Assembly: GCF_022662475.1 (NCBI RefSeq) | Contig: NZ_JAKNQQ010000001.1 | Span: forward strand, 434,001-498,000 | Source: Sphingomonas sp. TREG-RG-20F-R18-01 | GTDB lineage: Bacteria > Pseudomonadota > Alphaproteobacteria > Sphingomonadales > Sphingomonadaceae | Direction of reading: 5' to 3' | DNA length: 64,000 nt | In this document: positions 46,460 through 57,402 of the stretch, piece after piece | How positions within the stretch are numbered: the stretch's first letter is position 1 | Layout: each line of letters opens with the position of its first letter | Program-made: the position numbers and the translations under genes | The notes under the pieces: model-generated | What the model saw: only the letters and a program-made list of their open reading frames with translations | What the model was told of the DNA's origin: nothing | The model's database searches: none

Positions 46460-46672
46460 TCAGCGCATCGCGAAGTAGACGATCGCCACCCCAACCCAGG
46501 TCAGCAGCGAGACGGTACACGTCAGCACCATCGCGCGAATCGCCCTGAGCGGAATGTGACCGTTGTCATAGCGGACGGACGGGTCGGGATGTTGGCTGGA
46601 CCCCAATTTGCGGATCAGCGAATAGCCTGGGGGACCGCGCCTGGAGAAACGCACTGTTGGACGAATGGGCAT
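46460..46672 (-). CDS. Small single-pass membrane protein of unknown function
   Basis: A 70-residue frame: a basic N-terminal half (RPTVRFSRRGPPGYSLIRK) and one C-terminal membrane segment (about 48-68, MVLTCTVSLLTWVGVAIVYF). It ends nine bases from the dihydroorotase-like stop, in convergent orientation. The ATG at 46672 lacks a strong ribosome-binding site. The amphipathic layout and hydrophobic run favour a real protein, but small frames in GC-rich DNA can be spurious. Confidence 0.5.
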   Translation of the reverse strand: MPIRPTVRFSRRGPPGYSLIRKLGSSQHPDPSVRYDNGHIPLRAIRAMVLTCTVSLLTWVGVAIVYFAMR

Positions 46673-46829
46673 GATACGCGCCTAGGTTGTTAATTCATGT
46701 TAGTAACGCGGCTCATCGCATTCCGGGCGCAACTCGTCGACACTAAAACGTCGTTTTTTGAAATAATGTTTTCATACGTGGGCGTTCCTGCGAAATTTAA
46801 GAATTCCGGCAGTCTGGCATCGGCCAATC

Positions 46830-46844
46830 GTTCTTGCTTTGTTC
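46830..46844 (+). promoter_or_regulatory. LexA (SOS) box GTTC-N7-GTTC
   Basis: GTTC (46830-46833) and GTTC (46841-46844) are separated by seven bases, a perfect match to the LexA operator of alphaproteobacteria. It ends 23 bases before the ATG of the radical SAM gene, where LexA would block transcription initiation. Confidence 0.7.
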
Positions 46845-46867
46845 GATGCACGTGGTACGGTCGTGGT

Positions 46868-47938
46868 ATGCCAGCCCATCGCCCCCGCCGCGGCGCGACC
46901 CATAATCCGGAGAGCGCGCGTTTCGGTCTTGCCGTCCGGGAAGCCGACGGCGACTGGCTGGACGCCCGGACCGAGCAGGACGGCGCCCCGCCGCCGCTGC
47001 GGACGAGCGTCACGGTCGAGCGGGCACGGACGATCTTGACGCGCAATCAATCCCCCGACCTTGGGTTCGACCGTTCGGTCAACCCGTACCGCGGCTGCGA
47101 ACATGGCTGCATCTACTGTTTCGCGCGCCCGAGCCATGCCTATCACGACCTGTCCCCCGGCCTGGATTTCGAAAGCCGCCTGTTCGCCAAGCCCGACGCA
47201 GCGGATTTGCTGCGTAAGGAATTGATGAAAAAGGGTTATCAGGCAGCACCCATCGCCTTCGGCACCAATACCGATCCCTATCAGCCGATCGAATCGGACT
47301 GGCGGATCACCCGCGCCTGCCTTGCGGTGCTCGACGAGACCAACCATCCCGTGACGATCACGACCAAGTCCGACCGCGTCGTAAGCGACCTTCACCGTCT
47401 TTCGGCGATGGCCGCCCGGCAGCTCGTATCGGTTGCGGTGTCGCTGACGTCGCTCGATCCCCGGATCGCCATGACCCTGGAACCCCGCGCGCCTGCTCCG
47501 CACCGCCGGCTCGCCGCGATCCGCGCGCTCAGTGAAGCCGGCGTGCCGACCTACGTCTCGATCGCCCCGGTGATCCCGGCGATTACCGACCATGAACTGG
47601 AGCATCTGCTCGAAGCCGCCGCCGCTGCCGGCGCCAGCGCGGCGTTCTTCATCCCGGTGCGCCTGCCGTGGGAGGTCGCGCCGCTGTTCAAGGCCTGGCT
47701 TGACGCACACTTCCCGGATCGCGCCGGCAAGGTGATGGCGACGATCGCCTCGCTGCGCGACGGGCGCGAGAACGACCCCGGCTTCTTCACCCGGATGCGC
47801 GGCAGCGGGCCGTGGTCCGCCTTGCTGCAGACGCGATTCGCGATCGCCTGTCGGAAGTATGGCCTCGATCAAAAGCGGATCGTCTTGCGCACCGATCTCT
47901 TCCGCGCGCCTGCCGGGCCGCAGGGCGAACTGTTCTGA
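46868..47938 (+). CDS. Radical SAM protein of the PA0069 / spore-photoproduct-lyase-like family
   Basis: A 356-residue radical S-adenosylmethionine enzyme. The [4Fe-4S]-binding motif is NPYRGCEHGCIYCFARPSH, with Cys ligands in CxxxCxxC spacing. A barrel with conserved TNTDPYQPIE and SVAVSLTSLD segments follows. The group is annotated as splB-like, though repair activity is unproven. ATG 46868 is chosen because upstream sequence is non-homologous and contains the SOS box. Perfect LexA-box placement suggests DNA-damage induction. It is convergent with the TPR/SPOR gene with only three bases between stops. Confidence 0.9.
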   Translation: MPAHRPRRGATHNPESARFGLAVREADGDWLDARTEQDGAPPPLRTSVTVERARTILTRNQSPDLGFDRSVNPYRGCEHGCIYCFARPSHAYHDLSPGLDFESRLFAKPDAADLLRKELMKKGYQAAPIAFGTNTDPYQPIESDWRITRACLAVLDETNHPVTITTKSDRVVSDLHRLSAMAARQLVSVAVSLTSLDPRIAMTLEPRAPAPHRRLAAIRALSEAGVPTYVSIAPVIPAITDHELEHLLEAAAAAGASAAFFIPVRLPWEVAPLFKAWLDAHFPDRAGKVMATIASLRDGRENDPGFFTRMRGSGPWSALLQTRFAIACRKYGLDQKRIVLRTDLFRAPAGPQGELF

Positions 47939-47941
47939 CGC

Positions 47942-49261
47942 TCAGCGCGCGGCGAGTTCCCGGCCGCGCGCCCATTGCGCGATCTGATCGCCAGCGCTCG
48001 CCCGAACGAAACAGGCGCCACCGCGCGCGCGATACCCACGGCACAGCGAGACCGCGTCCTCGCGCGCAAGCCCGCCGACCGAAAGCCGGTAGAAGGTCGC
48101 GCCGCCGGCGGTGACCCCCATCCCTTGCGGGACATGGCCAGACAGCGCCGCGAACCGATGCGCGGCCCGCATCCAGGCATCATGCGCAACCGCGGCCGTA
48201 TCGTAGGCGCCGAGCTGCACATAGAAATTCCCCCGCACGGCGGCGCGCGCCGGCATCGCGGGCGGCCCCTGCCGGCTGGCCTCCATGCGCGCCATGTCGC
48301 GCCGCGGCTTCGCGGCGGCGAGCAGAGGCGCGGGCAAGGCCTGCACCACTTCACGCTGCGGCGCGAAGACCACGCCTGCGATCGCGGGACCGACTGCGCC
48401 ATCGTTCGTCGCCACGGACGGGACAACCGCGGTCGGAGCCGCCACGCGCGCGTCGACCGCCGTCGCGTCAACCGCCGTGGCCGCCATGGCCGGCGCAATC
48501 CCGCTGCGATTGAGGGCCAGGCGCTGCGGTTGACCCGAGTCCACGACCGGAATGACCCCGAGCAGGCTGGAAATCTGGTCCGATGCAGACGTCGGACGCG
48601 AAAACGTCGACCATTCGAGCAATCGGCGCGGGACGTCGGTGGGAGCGAGATCGATCGCAACGACACTCTGCGCCTCGCGCCAGCGTCCCGCGAGGGCGAG
48701 GCTCAACGCGAGGTTCTGGCGGACCTTGGCATCTGCGTCGGGGGACCGTGCCGCCGGGCCGAGCAGCTCGACCGCCGCCACCGGATCCCCCGCCAGTGCC
48801 ATGGCGAGCCCCCGGTCGCTGATCGGGATTACGCTCGCATGGGCGTCCAGCGTGGTTCGCGCGCCTGCCCAGTCGCCGGTTCCGATCTGCATCAGGGCCA
48901 GGTGCAGCGCTGCCTTCCCGTTCGTTGGTTCCAGTGCGAGCGCGTCCGCAAAGGCATCCCGCGCCGAAACGAAACGCCCTGCCTTGAGATAGCTCTGCCC
49001 CAACGTCAGCCGATACTCGACGGCGTCCGGCTGATCGGCCACTGCCATCTCCGCGTGCGCGATCGCCGCGGTGACGTTCTTCCGCGACAGCGCCGTGCGG
49101 GCCTTAGCGATTTCCCGGCGAGCGTGCCGTTCGGCCTTCGATTGATCGCGAGCACTCGCCCCGGCAATCGAAGACGTCACGGTCGCGGCTACGCCGCTCA
49201 GCAACAGCACGGACAGACCCAGCGTGACAGGGCCGACGGATAAGGCGGACCGAACGGTCAT
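47942..49261 (-). CDS. TPR and SPOR domain protein
   Basis: A 439-residue exported or membrane-anchored protein. An N-terminal hydrophobic segment (about 10-32, VGPVTLGLSVLLLSGVAAT) precedes a TPR region (about 45-200) with helices such as VEYRLTLGQSYLKAGRFVSARDAF. A long Ala/Val/Pro-rich linker leads to a C-terminal SPOR domain (about 350-425, NFYVQLGAYDT). SPOR domains bind denuded peptidoglycan at division sites. It is the last gene of a parA operon, seven bases after the small gene. ATG 49261 is the start of the hydrophobic segment. Confidence 0.85.
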   Translation of the reverse strand: MTVRSALSVGPVTLGLSVLLLSGVAATVTSSIAGASARDQSKAERHARREIAKARTALSRKNVTAAIAHAEMAVADQPDAVEYRLTLGQSYLKAGRFVSARDAFADALALEPTNGKAALHLALMQIGTGDWAGARTTLDAHASVIPISDRGLAMALAGDPVAAVELLGPAARSPDADAKVRQNLALSLALAGRWREAQSVVAIDLAPTDVPRRLLEWSTFSRPTSASDQISSLLGVIPVVDSGQPQRLALNRSGIAPAMAATAVDATAVDARVAAPTAVVPSVATNDGAVGPAIAGVVFAPQREVVQALPAPLLAAAKPRRDMARMEASRQGPPAMPARAAVRGNFYVQLGAYDTAAVAHDAWMRAAHRFAALSGHVPQGMGVTAGGATFYRLSVGGLAREDAVSLCRGYRARGGACFVRASAGDQIAQWARGRELAAR

Positions 49262-49268
49262 GGCGTCT

Positions 49269-49859
49269 CTAGCGCTTGGCCGAGGTCGGCAGCTGGCTGA
49301 CCAGCGCATCGACTTCGGGCAGGGTTTGCAGGAATTGGTCGAGCGCGGCCGTTACCAGCAATTGCGCCGAGGCATTCTGGAGCGCACTGGCAAGCCGCAG
49401 GCGCAAATGGCGATCCTGGTCCAGCCGGAGCGTAAACGCGGTGCGGGCCTGCCCGGCCGCCCCGGTTTTCGGGCCGGAGCGCTTTGCCCCCTCGGCCTTC
49501 GCGCTGTGTTTCTGATGCGTCTCCCGACCGATTCGCGTGGCGGTGGCGACCGAGACGGGCTTCATCGTGATCGTGCGCGGCGCGGCTGGCGACGGGATTA
49601 TCGCCGCCGCGACGTCTTCGCGGAGGACCTCGCGCTGCGCGAGCACCGGCGGTATGGATGGCGCAGGTGCTGGCGGATTTGGCGCGGGCGGCGCTTCGGT
49701 GCCCCCCATGTCATTCCAGCCGAGATCGTCCTGCCCCCCCGCCATCGCGCCGAAGCCGCCAAAACCCTGCGGGCGCATCGCCGGCTTTGCCTGACCCTTG
49801 CGCGCCAACAGCGTCGACGACAGCGAGGCGAGCGGTTTGGATTGGCCAAACGCATTCAT
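49269..49859 (-). CDS. ParA-partner-like protein with Pro-rich N-terminus, function unknown
   Basis: A 196-residue protein. The first 130 residues are low-complexity and rich in Gly, Pro and Ala (GFGGFGAMAGG, EAPPAPNPPAPAPSIPP). The last 65 (AFTLRLDQDRHLRLRLASAL then a helix pair) look like a ribbon-helix-helix DNA-binding domain, a fold used by centromere-binding partners of ParA. The ATG lies one base from the parA stop. I infer a ParB-like or adaptor role from position and the tail only; no family match is certain. Confidence 0.6.
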   Translation of the reverse strand: MNAFGQSKPLASLSSTLLARKGQAKPAMRPQGFGGFGAMAGGQDDLGWNDMGGTEAPPAPNPPAPAPSIPPVLAQREVLREDVAAAIIPSPAAPRTITMKPVSVATATRIGRETHQKHSAKAEGAKRSGPKTGAAGQARTAFTLRLDQDRHLRLRLASALQNASAQLLVTAALDQFLQTLPEVDALVSQLPTSAKR

Positions 49860-49860
49860 G

Positions 49861-50577
49861 TCAGCTCACCACCCGTCGACCGAACCCGCCCGCTGCGGGG
49901 CGCTGGGCGGCATAGGCGTTCACGCCCGTCGGCACGGCGAACACCGTCCGACGGAAGTTCTTTTCGAGCCGATCAGAGATATAGGTCCAGAGATCACGGA
50001 CCTCCTGCGCGGACCGGCTTTTCGCATCCACTTCCATCACCGTGCGCCCGTCAATCATCGAGGCGGCGAAATCGGTGCGATGGTGGATCGTGATCGGCGC
50101 GACCGTTCCGTGTTGCGACAAGGCGACCGCGGCTTCGGCCGTGATCCGCGCCTTGGGGGTCGCACCATTCACGACGAACAGCAGCGGCTTGCCGGCGCGT
50201 TCGCACAGATCGACCGTTGCCCCGACCGCACGCAGATCGTGCGGGCTGGGGCGCGTCGGAATGACGATCAGCTCGGCCACCGCGATCACACTCTGGATCG
50301 CCATCGTAATGGCAGGCGGCGTATCGATCATGGCGAGCCGGAACCCCTGCTGACGCAGCGTTTCCAGGTCCGCGGCAAGCCGCGCGACCGTGGTCTGCGC
50401 AAAAGCCGGGTACTCGCTGGTCCGCTCGTTCCACCAATCCGACAGCGATCCCTGCGGATCGATGTCGATCAGGACGACCGGGCCTGCGCCTGCAAGCTGG
50501 GCCTGAACAGCGAGATGCCCGGACAAGGTGGTCTTGCCGGATCCGCCTTTTTGAGATGCCATCGCTAGGACGCGCAT
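49861..50577 (-). CDS. ParA-family ATPase
   Basis: A 238-residue P-loop ATPase of the ParA/MinD/Soj class. The deviant Walker A is ASQKGGSGKTT, with the signature lysine in KGG. Walker A' VLIDIDPQGSLSDWW and the later MIDTPPA are present. It is chromosomal, standing with a small possible RHH protein and a SPOR protein, not with parB, so it is an orphan ParA likely positioning a cargo rather than the chromosome. First gene of a three-gene operon; divergent from a Sel1/SPOR gene 142 bases away. Confidence 0.9.
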   Translation of the reverse strand: MRVLAMASQKGGSGKTTLSGHLAVQAQLAGAGPVVLIDIDPQGSLSDWWNERTSEYPAFAQTTVARLAADLETLRQQGFRLAMIDTPPAITMAIQSVIAVAELIVIPTRPSPHDLRAVGATVDLCERAGKPLLFVVNGATPKARITAEAAVALSQHGTVAPITIHHRTDFAASMIDGRTVMEVDAKSRSAQEVRDLWTYISDRLEKNFRRTVFAVPTGVNAYAAQRPAAGGFGRRVVS

Positions 50578-50719
50578 GAGCCCCTTTCACTCCTGCCTGT
50601 TCGAGAAAGTGAAGTGGCACCCGAGGCTTCAACAATCGGTTAATTCCGAAGGTCGGCGTCGTACTTTTAGCCGAGGGTGGATAACGATTTGTTTGCCATG
50701 CCGCGCGTAGGGGAGTTGC

Positions 50720-51685
50720 ATGAGCTTGCGAAGCAGAACCAGGACGCCGCGGTCGGCATGCAGGACGGCGTTACGCGCCACGGTCGCGCTCGTGCTGCTG
50801 TTTCCGATGGTCTGCCCGGCGAGAGCGGACGTCCGGGACGGGGTCGATGCGTGGGGTCGCGGCGATTATGGTCGCGCGGTCGAATCCTGGCGGCCTGCCG
50901 CCGCTGCCGGCGATGCCGACGCGCAGTTCAATCTGGCGCAGGCGTATGTGCTCGGGCGCGGCGTGAAGCCGGACCGGGCAGCCGCTACGGAATGGTTTCG
51001 CAAGGCGGCGATGCAGGACCACGCAGCGGCAGAGGCGAAATACGGTCTGCTGCTGTTCGACCAGGGGAAACGGACCGAAGCCACGCCGTGGCTCGAAAAA
51101 GCGGTTGCCCAGCATGAGCCGCATGCGCAGCTTGTCCTCGGCACGATGCTGTTCAACGGGGACGGGGTCGCGAAGGACTGGCGACGCGCCTATGCGTTGC
51201 TCGTGCGTGCGGCGGCGGCGGACGTGCCCCACGCCTCGCAAGTGCAGGCGCAGATGGACAAGGTCATTCCGGTCGATCTCCGCCAGCAGGGGTTGGCGCT
51301 AGCGCAGGTCGATGAAGCCGCAGCGCAACGTCCGCAACTGCTCCCTGCACTCGCCCCCGCCCCCACCTCTGCCGCGCCCCCGCTAGTCGCCAGCGTATCG
51401 GTCCCAAAGATCGAACCCGGCAAATCTGCCCGGATCGCGGCGTCCAACGCGAACGCGCCGGCAATGATCGATCGCGGGGGGTGGCACGTCCAGCTGGGTG
51501 CCTTCGGCGATCCTGCCAATGCGCACCGGTTGTGGACCCAGATCGGTCCGAAATTCCCCGGCGCTCGCGTTCGCTTCGTCAAGGCCGGGGCCATGACCCG
51601 AGTCCTGGTCGGCCCCTATGGCTCGAGCGCTACCGCCGCGCGAGCCTGCGCCGCCGTCAAACCATGCGTACCGGTCGGGTCGTGA
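50720..51685 (+). CDS. Sel1-repeat and SPOR domain protein, exported
   Basis: A 321-residue protein with a signal peptide (LVLLFPMVCPARA, about 1-36), three to four Sel1 repeats (A-AGDADAQFNLAQAYVLGRG, HAAAEAKYGLLLF and HAQLVLGTMLFNGDG) and a Pro/Ala linker leading to a C-terminal SPOR domain (WHVQLGAFGDPANAHRLW). It should reside in the periplasm and bind peptidoglycan. Domain content mirrors the TPR/SPOR gene on the other side of parA. It ends one base from the convergent serB stop. Confidence 0.88.
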   Translation: MSLRSRTRTPRSACRTALRATVALVLLFPMVCPARADVRDGVDAWGRGDYGRAVESWRPAAAAGDADAQFNLAQAYVLGRGVKPDRAAATEWFRKAAMQDHAAAEAKYGLLLFDQGKRTEATPWLEKAVAQHEPHAQLVLGTMLFNGDGVAKDWRRAYALLVRAAAADVPHASQVQAQMDKVIPVDLRQQGLALAQVDEAAAQRPQLLPALAPAPTSAAPPLVASVSVPKIEPGKSARIAASNANAPAMIDRGGWHVQLGAFGDPANAHRLWTQIGPKFPGARVRFVKAGAMTRVLVGPYGSSATAARACAAVKPCVPVGS

Positions 51686-52567
51686 TCACCCCGTGACCCA
51701 TTCGCGCCGGGCAATCCCCTGCGCGTACAATAGCGCGGTCAGGTCGCCATGGTCGATCCGCGCGCTCGCTGCCGCGGCGACGATCGGCTTGGCCTTGAAC
51801 GCCACGCCCAGTCCCGCCGCATCGATCATCTTGAGGTCATTCGCACCGTCGCCGATCGCGAGCGTCGCCTCGGGCGGCAGCCCGAGATCCGCCGCCGCCG
51901 CGCGCAACGTCTCGAGCTTGGTGTGCGCGCCGACGATCGGCCGCTCGACTCGCCCGGTGAGCGCGCCGTCGGCGATCTCGAGCCGGTTGGCGATCGCGTA
52001 ATGGAAGCCGATCCGCTCCGCCACCGGCTCGGCGAAGCGCGTGAAGCCGCCGGACACCAGGATCGCGGTCGCCCCCCGCGCGCGCATCGTCCGGACCAGC
52101 GTCGCGGCTCCCGGCGTATCGACCACCCGGTCGGCAAGGCATTGCGCGATCACGCGCTCGTCCAGCCCGGCGAGCAACGCGACCCGCGCATCGAGCGCCG
52201 CCTCGAAATCGAGTTCGCCGCGCATCGCTGCTTCGGTGATCTCGGCGATCTGCGGCTTGATGCCCGCGTAATCGGCGAGTTCGTCGATGCACTCGACCGT
52301 GATCATCGTCGAGTCCATATCCGCGATCAGCAACCGCTTCTCGCGGCCCTCGGCCTGCTGCACGATCACGTCGACCCCGGGGAACGCCCCATCGAGCGCC
52401 CGGCGCGCGGCATCTGGCGCGCTTGCGAACATCACGTCCGCCGCCTGCCCCGGTTCGATCCAGCCCTCCGCGACCGCGGAACACCCCGCCGCGTCGAGCC
52501 GGTCGCGCGCGGTCGAAATATCGGCAGCGCTTAGCCGCCCGGATGCTATCAGCGTGGCAATGAACAC
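51686..52567 (-). CDS. serB: Phosphoserine phosphatase SerB
   Basis: A 293-residue HAD phosphatase for the last step of serine synthesis. The N-terminal ACT-like region (about 1-70) precedes motif [12 protein letters not shown], with the catalytic Asp-x-Asp. [11 protein letters not shown] and [10 protein letters not shown] are the later motifs. The frame continues upstream into miaA, but the family-like start is [13 protein letters not shown] after GTG 52567. This overlaps the divergent miaA start by eight bases, an unusual head-to-head arrangement. Confidence 0.92.
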   Translation of the reverse strand: MFIATLIASGRLSAADISTARDRLDAAGCSAVAEGWIEPGQAADVMFASAPDAARRALDGAFPGVDVIVQQAEGREKRLLIADMDSTMITVECIDELADYAGIKPQIAEITEAAMRGELDFEAALDARVALLAGLDERVIAQCLADRVVDTPGAATLVRTMRARGATAILVSGGFTRFAEPVAERIGFHYAIANRLEIADGALTGRVERPIVGAHTKLETLRAAAADLGLPPEATLAIGDGANDLKMIDAAGLGVAFKAKPIVAAAASARIDHGDLTALLYAQGIARREWVTG

Positions 52568-53489
52568 AGACGATCTCCCGAAGCTCGCGCTCATCGCAGG
52601 GCCGACCGCCAGCGGCAAGTCCGCGCTCGCGATCGCGGTCGCCGAAGCGCACGACGGGATCGTCATCAACGCCGACTCGGCGCAGGTCTATCGCGACCTG
52701 CGGATCCTGACCGCGCGCCCCTCCCCCGCCGACGAGGCGCGGGTGCCGCATCGGCTGTTCGGATATATCGACGGGGCGGAGGCCTGTTCCGCCGCGCGCT
52801 GGGCGGACGCGGCGCGGCGCGAGATCGCTGCGGCGCATGCGGCGGGGAAGCTGCCGGTGCTGGTCGGGGGGACCGGGCTGTATCTGCGCACCTTGCTCGA
52901 CGGGATCGCGCCGGTGCCCGAGATCGACCCCGCGATCCGCGCCGCGGTGCGCGCGATGCCGGTGGCCAAAGCCCATGCCGCGCTTACGCAGGCCGACCCG
53001 GCGGCGGCGGCGCGGCTGGCGGCGGCGGACACCACGCGAGTGGCACGCGCGCTCGAGGTGGTGCGCTCGACGGGACGGCCGCTCGCGGCGTGGCAGGCGG
53101 AGCGAAGCGGCGGGATCGCAGCGAAGGTTGCACAGAGCGCGGTCGTGCTGCTGCCCGAGCGGGACTGGCTGTTCGAACGTTGCGATGCGCGCGCCGCCGC
53201 GATGTTTGACGACGGCGCGGCCGAGGAGGTCCGTATCCTTCTGCAAAGAAACGATATTCCTGACGACGCCCCGATCCGCCGGGCGATCGGCGTGCCCGCG
53301 CTGGCCGCTTTCGTGGCGGGCGCCCAGTCTCGCGAACAGACGCTGGAAGCGTTGCGGCTAGCCACGCGGCAATATGCCAAGCGGCAATATACCTGGTTCC
53401 GCAACCAGCCTCCGCCAAGCTGGGCCAAGATAACCGAGTCACAAAGTTCCGACAGAGTGCTTATATTCGACAGATTGTTTCAGCTATAA
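52560..53489 (+). CDS. miaA: tRNA dimethylallyltransferase MiaA
   Basis: A 309-residue enzyme that adds an isopentenyl group to A37 of tRNAs reading UNN codons. The P-loop is GPTASGKS near the N-terminus, then [23 protein letters not shown], and [13 protein letters not shown] near the end with the conserved catalytic and substrate residues. ATG 52560 is the only start upstream of the P-loop. Its first codons overlap the start of serB on the other strand. Confidence 0.95.
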   Translation: MNTDDLPKLALIAGPTASGKSALAIAVAEAHDGIVINADSAQVYRDLRILTARPSPADEARVPHRLFGYIDGAEACSAARWADAARREIAAAHAAGKLPVLVGGTGLYLRTLLDGIAPVPEIDPAIRAAVRAMPVAKAHAALTQADPAAAARLAAADTTRVARALEVVRSTGRPLAAWQAERSGGIAAKVAQSAVVLLPERDWLFERCDARAAAMFDDGAAEEVRILLQRNDIPDDAPIRRAIGVPALAAFVAGAQSREQTLEALRLATRQYAKRQYTWFRNQPPPSWAKITESQSSDRVLIFDRLFQL

Positions 53490-53492
53490 AGG

Positions 53493-53519
53493 TTGACACG
53501 CACGTTTCATACCTATAGC
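53493..53519 (+). promoter_or_regulatory. Candidate sigma-70 promoter of the ilv operon
   Basis: TTGACA (53493-53498) matches the -35 consensus exactly. TATAGC at 53514-53519 may be the -10, at a short 15-base spacing. The ilvB ATG (53564) is 45 bases further. I looked for a branched-chain-amino-acid leader peptide in the gap and saw none. Confidence 0.5.
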
Positions 53520-53563
53520 CGCGCTTTTCCCGTTGCTGCCGTGCAGCATCGTCGCCGAGGAGA

Positions 53564-55315
53564 ATGACCGTGACCGAGAAGAGTGGAGCCGACATCCTGA
53601 TCGAGGCGCTGTGCGATCTCGGCGTGGAAGTCGTGTTCGGCTACCCCGGTGGTGCGGTGTTGCCGATCTACGACGCGCTGTTCCGCTCAGGCCGGATCAA
53701 GCACATCCTCGTCCGCCACGAACAGGCCGCGACGCATGCCGCCGAAGGCTATGCGCGCTCGACCGGCAAGCCCGGCGTGGTGCTCGTGACCTCGGGTCCC
53801 GGCGCGACCAATGCCGTGACCGGCATCACCGATGCGCTGATGGATTCGATCCCGATGGTGGTGATCACTGGGCAGGTGCCGACCGCGCTGATCGGCACGG
53901 ATGCGTTCCAGGAAGCCGACACGGTGGGCATCACGCGCCACTGTTCGAAGCATAACTATCTGGTGAAGGACCCCGCCAAGCTCGGCGCGACCGTGCACGA
54001 GGCGTTCTATATCGCGACCTCGGGTCGTCCCGGTCCGGTGGTGATCGACATCCCCAAGGACGTTCAGGTCGCGACCGCGCGCTACGCCAAGCCCGGCCCG
54101 ATCCGCCACAAGACCTATCGCCCGCAGGTCAAGGCCGACCAGCCTAGCATCGAAGCGGCGATGGACATGCTCGCCGCCGCCGAACGCCCGGTGCTCTATA
54201 CCGGCGGCGGGATCATCAACGCGGGGCCAGCGGCGAGCCAGTTGCTGTGCGAACTTGCGCGGATCAGCGGTGCGCCGGTGACGTCGACGCTGATGGGCCT
54301 TGGCGCGTATCCGGCGACCGGCTCGCAGTGGCTCGGGATGCTCGGGATGCACGGCACCTATGAAGCCAATATGGCGATGAACAAGGCCGACCTCGTCGTC
54401 TGCCTCGGCGCGCGGTTCGACGACCGCGTGACCGGGCGGCTCGATGCGTTCAGTCCCCACTCGCGGAAAATTCACGTCGATATCGACCGGTCTTCGATCA
54501 ACAAGAACGTGCGCGTGGATTTGCCGATCGTCGCGGACGTCGGCCATGCGCTCGAGGACATGGTCCGCGTGTTCAAGGCCCGCCGTCATCCGAAGCCCGA
54601 TCTGACCGAATGGTGGCAGATGATCGAGGAATGGCGCGACAAGCAGAGCCTCGCCTTCACCGATCTGGAAAGCGACATCATGCCCCAGCGCGCGATCCGT
54701 GCGCTCTGGCAGGCGACGCACAAGCGCAATCCAATCATCACGACCGAAGTCGGCCAGCATCAGATGTGGGCGGCGCAGCATTTCGGATTCGAGGCGCCCA
54801 ACAAGTGGCTGACCTCGGGCGGTCTCGGCACGATGGGCTATGGCCTGCCCGCCGCGATCGGCGCGCAGATCGGCAACCCCAAGGCGCTGGTGATCGACAT
54901 CGCGGGCGAAGCCTCGATCCAGATGAACATCCAGGAGCTCGGCACCGCCTCGCAATATCGCCTGCCGGTCAAGATCTTCATCCTCAACAACGAATATATG
55001 GGGATGGTCCGCCAGTGGCAGGAGCTGACCTATTCGAGCCGCTATTCGGAAAGCTACAGCGACGCGCTGCCGGACTTCGTGAAGCTCGGCGAAGCCTATG
55101 GCTGGAAGGGGATCCGGATCGAGACGATGGGCGAGCTCGACGACGGGATCGCGGCGATGCTCGATCATGACGGGCCGGTGATCGTCGATTGCCGGGTGAC
55201 GAAACTGGCGAACTGTTTCCCGATGATCCCGTCGGGTGCCGCGCATACCGAGATGCTGCTGCAGGCGAGCGAAGTCTCGGGCGAGATGGACGACGAAGCG
55301 AAGGCGCTGGTGTGA
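53564..55315 (+). CDS. ilvB: Acetolactate synthase, large (catalytic) subunit
   Basis: A 583-residue ThDP-dependent enzyme that makes acetolactate or acetohydroxybutyrate for Val, Leu and Ile synthesis. The catalytic glutamate region is [15 protein letters not shown], and the ThDP-binding motif runs from GEAS to NN ([15 protein letters not shown] then ILNNEYMGM). The FAD-binding middle domain includes [14 protein letters not shown] 53564 is chosen; GAGGAGA is directly upstream. Next gene is the regulatory subunit ilvN, with a hairpin repeat between. Confidence 0.96.
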   Translation: MTVTEKSGADILIEALCDLGVEVVFGYPGGAVLPIYDALFRSGRIKHILVRHEQAATHAAEGYARSTGKPGVVLVTSGPGATNAVTGITDALMDSIPMVVITGQVPTALIGTDAFQEADTVGITRHCSKHNYLVKDPAKLGATVHEAFYIATSGRPGPVVIDIPKDVQVATARYAKPGPIRHKTYRPQVKADQPSIEAAMDMLAAAERPVLYTGGGIINAGPAASQLLCELARISGAPVTSTLMGLGAYPATGSQWLGMLGMHGTYEANMAMNKADLVVCLGARFDDRVTGRLDAFSPHSRKIHVDIDRSSINKNVRVDLPIVADVGHALEDMVRVFKARRHPKPDLTEWWQMIEEWRDKQSLAFTDLESDIMPQRAIRALWQATHKRNPIITTEVGQHQMWAAQHFGFEAPNKWLTSGGLGTMGYGLPAAIGAQIGNPKALVIDIAGEASIQMNIQELGTASQYRLPVKIFILNNEYMGMVRQWQELTYSSRYSESYSDALPDFVKLGEAYGWKGIRIETMGELDDGIAAMLDHDGPVIVDCRVTKLANCFPMIPSGAAHTEMLLQASEVSGEMDDEAKALV

Positions 55316-55326
55316 TGACACTTTTC

Positions 55327-55419
55327 GTCACCCCGGCGAAGGCCGGGGCCGCCACGTTGCCGCGCGCAACCCGCGTTTCGATTCCTAACCTGGCGGCCCC
55401 GGCCTACGCCGGGGTGACG
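55327..55419. repeat. Paired inverted hairpin repeat, GTCACCCC type, between ilvB and ilvN
   Basis: Arms 55327-55354 and 55391-55419 carry CGTCACCCCGGC...GCCGGGGTGACG around cores CCCCGGCGAAGGCCGGGG and CCCCGGCCTACGCCGGGG, with GGCC extended inward by GGCCGCCA/TGGCGGCC. It occupies most of the 152-base gap inside the ilv operon. Confidence 0.92.
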
Positions 55420-55467
55420 TCAGCGCATTACAGCACATCGACCGCGGCCACGGTCACGGGATAAGCC

Positions 55468-57131
<1,664 letters not shown>

Positions 57132-57168
57132 GTTTTTTGGCGGGGGGGTGGTGGTTCTCTGCAAGGCA

Positions 57169-57268
57169 CTGCCCCACCCCAACCCCTCCCCTGAAGGGGA
57201 GGGGCTAAGAAGAAGAAGAGCGCGGGAAAAAGCCCCTCCCCTTCAGGGGAGGGGTTGGGGTGGGGCAG
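57169..57268. repeat. Perfect paired inverted CCCCTCCCCT-type repeat after ilvC
   Basis: Arms 57169-57206 and 57231-57268 are exact 38-base reverse complements (CTGCCCCACCCCAACCCCT at one outer end) with a 24-base spacer. Each arm contains a local stem CCCCTCCCCT/AGGGGAGGGG with a short loop. It matches the type seen at 17063-17170. Confidence 0.95.
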
Positions 57269-57402
57269 ACCAGCAGCGCAACGCCCCCCGTATCCAGCCC
57301 CCGCCGCCCCCCATCCCGCGCAAGAAACCGTCCGTTGCCAAAACGTTGCTTGTTCCACCTCCGCCCAGTGCGCCAAGGCGATCCTCCAACAGGAGTATTC
57401 CC

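Noticed and set aside
53490..53563. A branched-chain-amino-acid leader peptide before ilvB
   Set aside because: No short frame rich in Leu, Val or Ile codons and no alternative hairpins were found in the 74-base gap.
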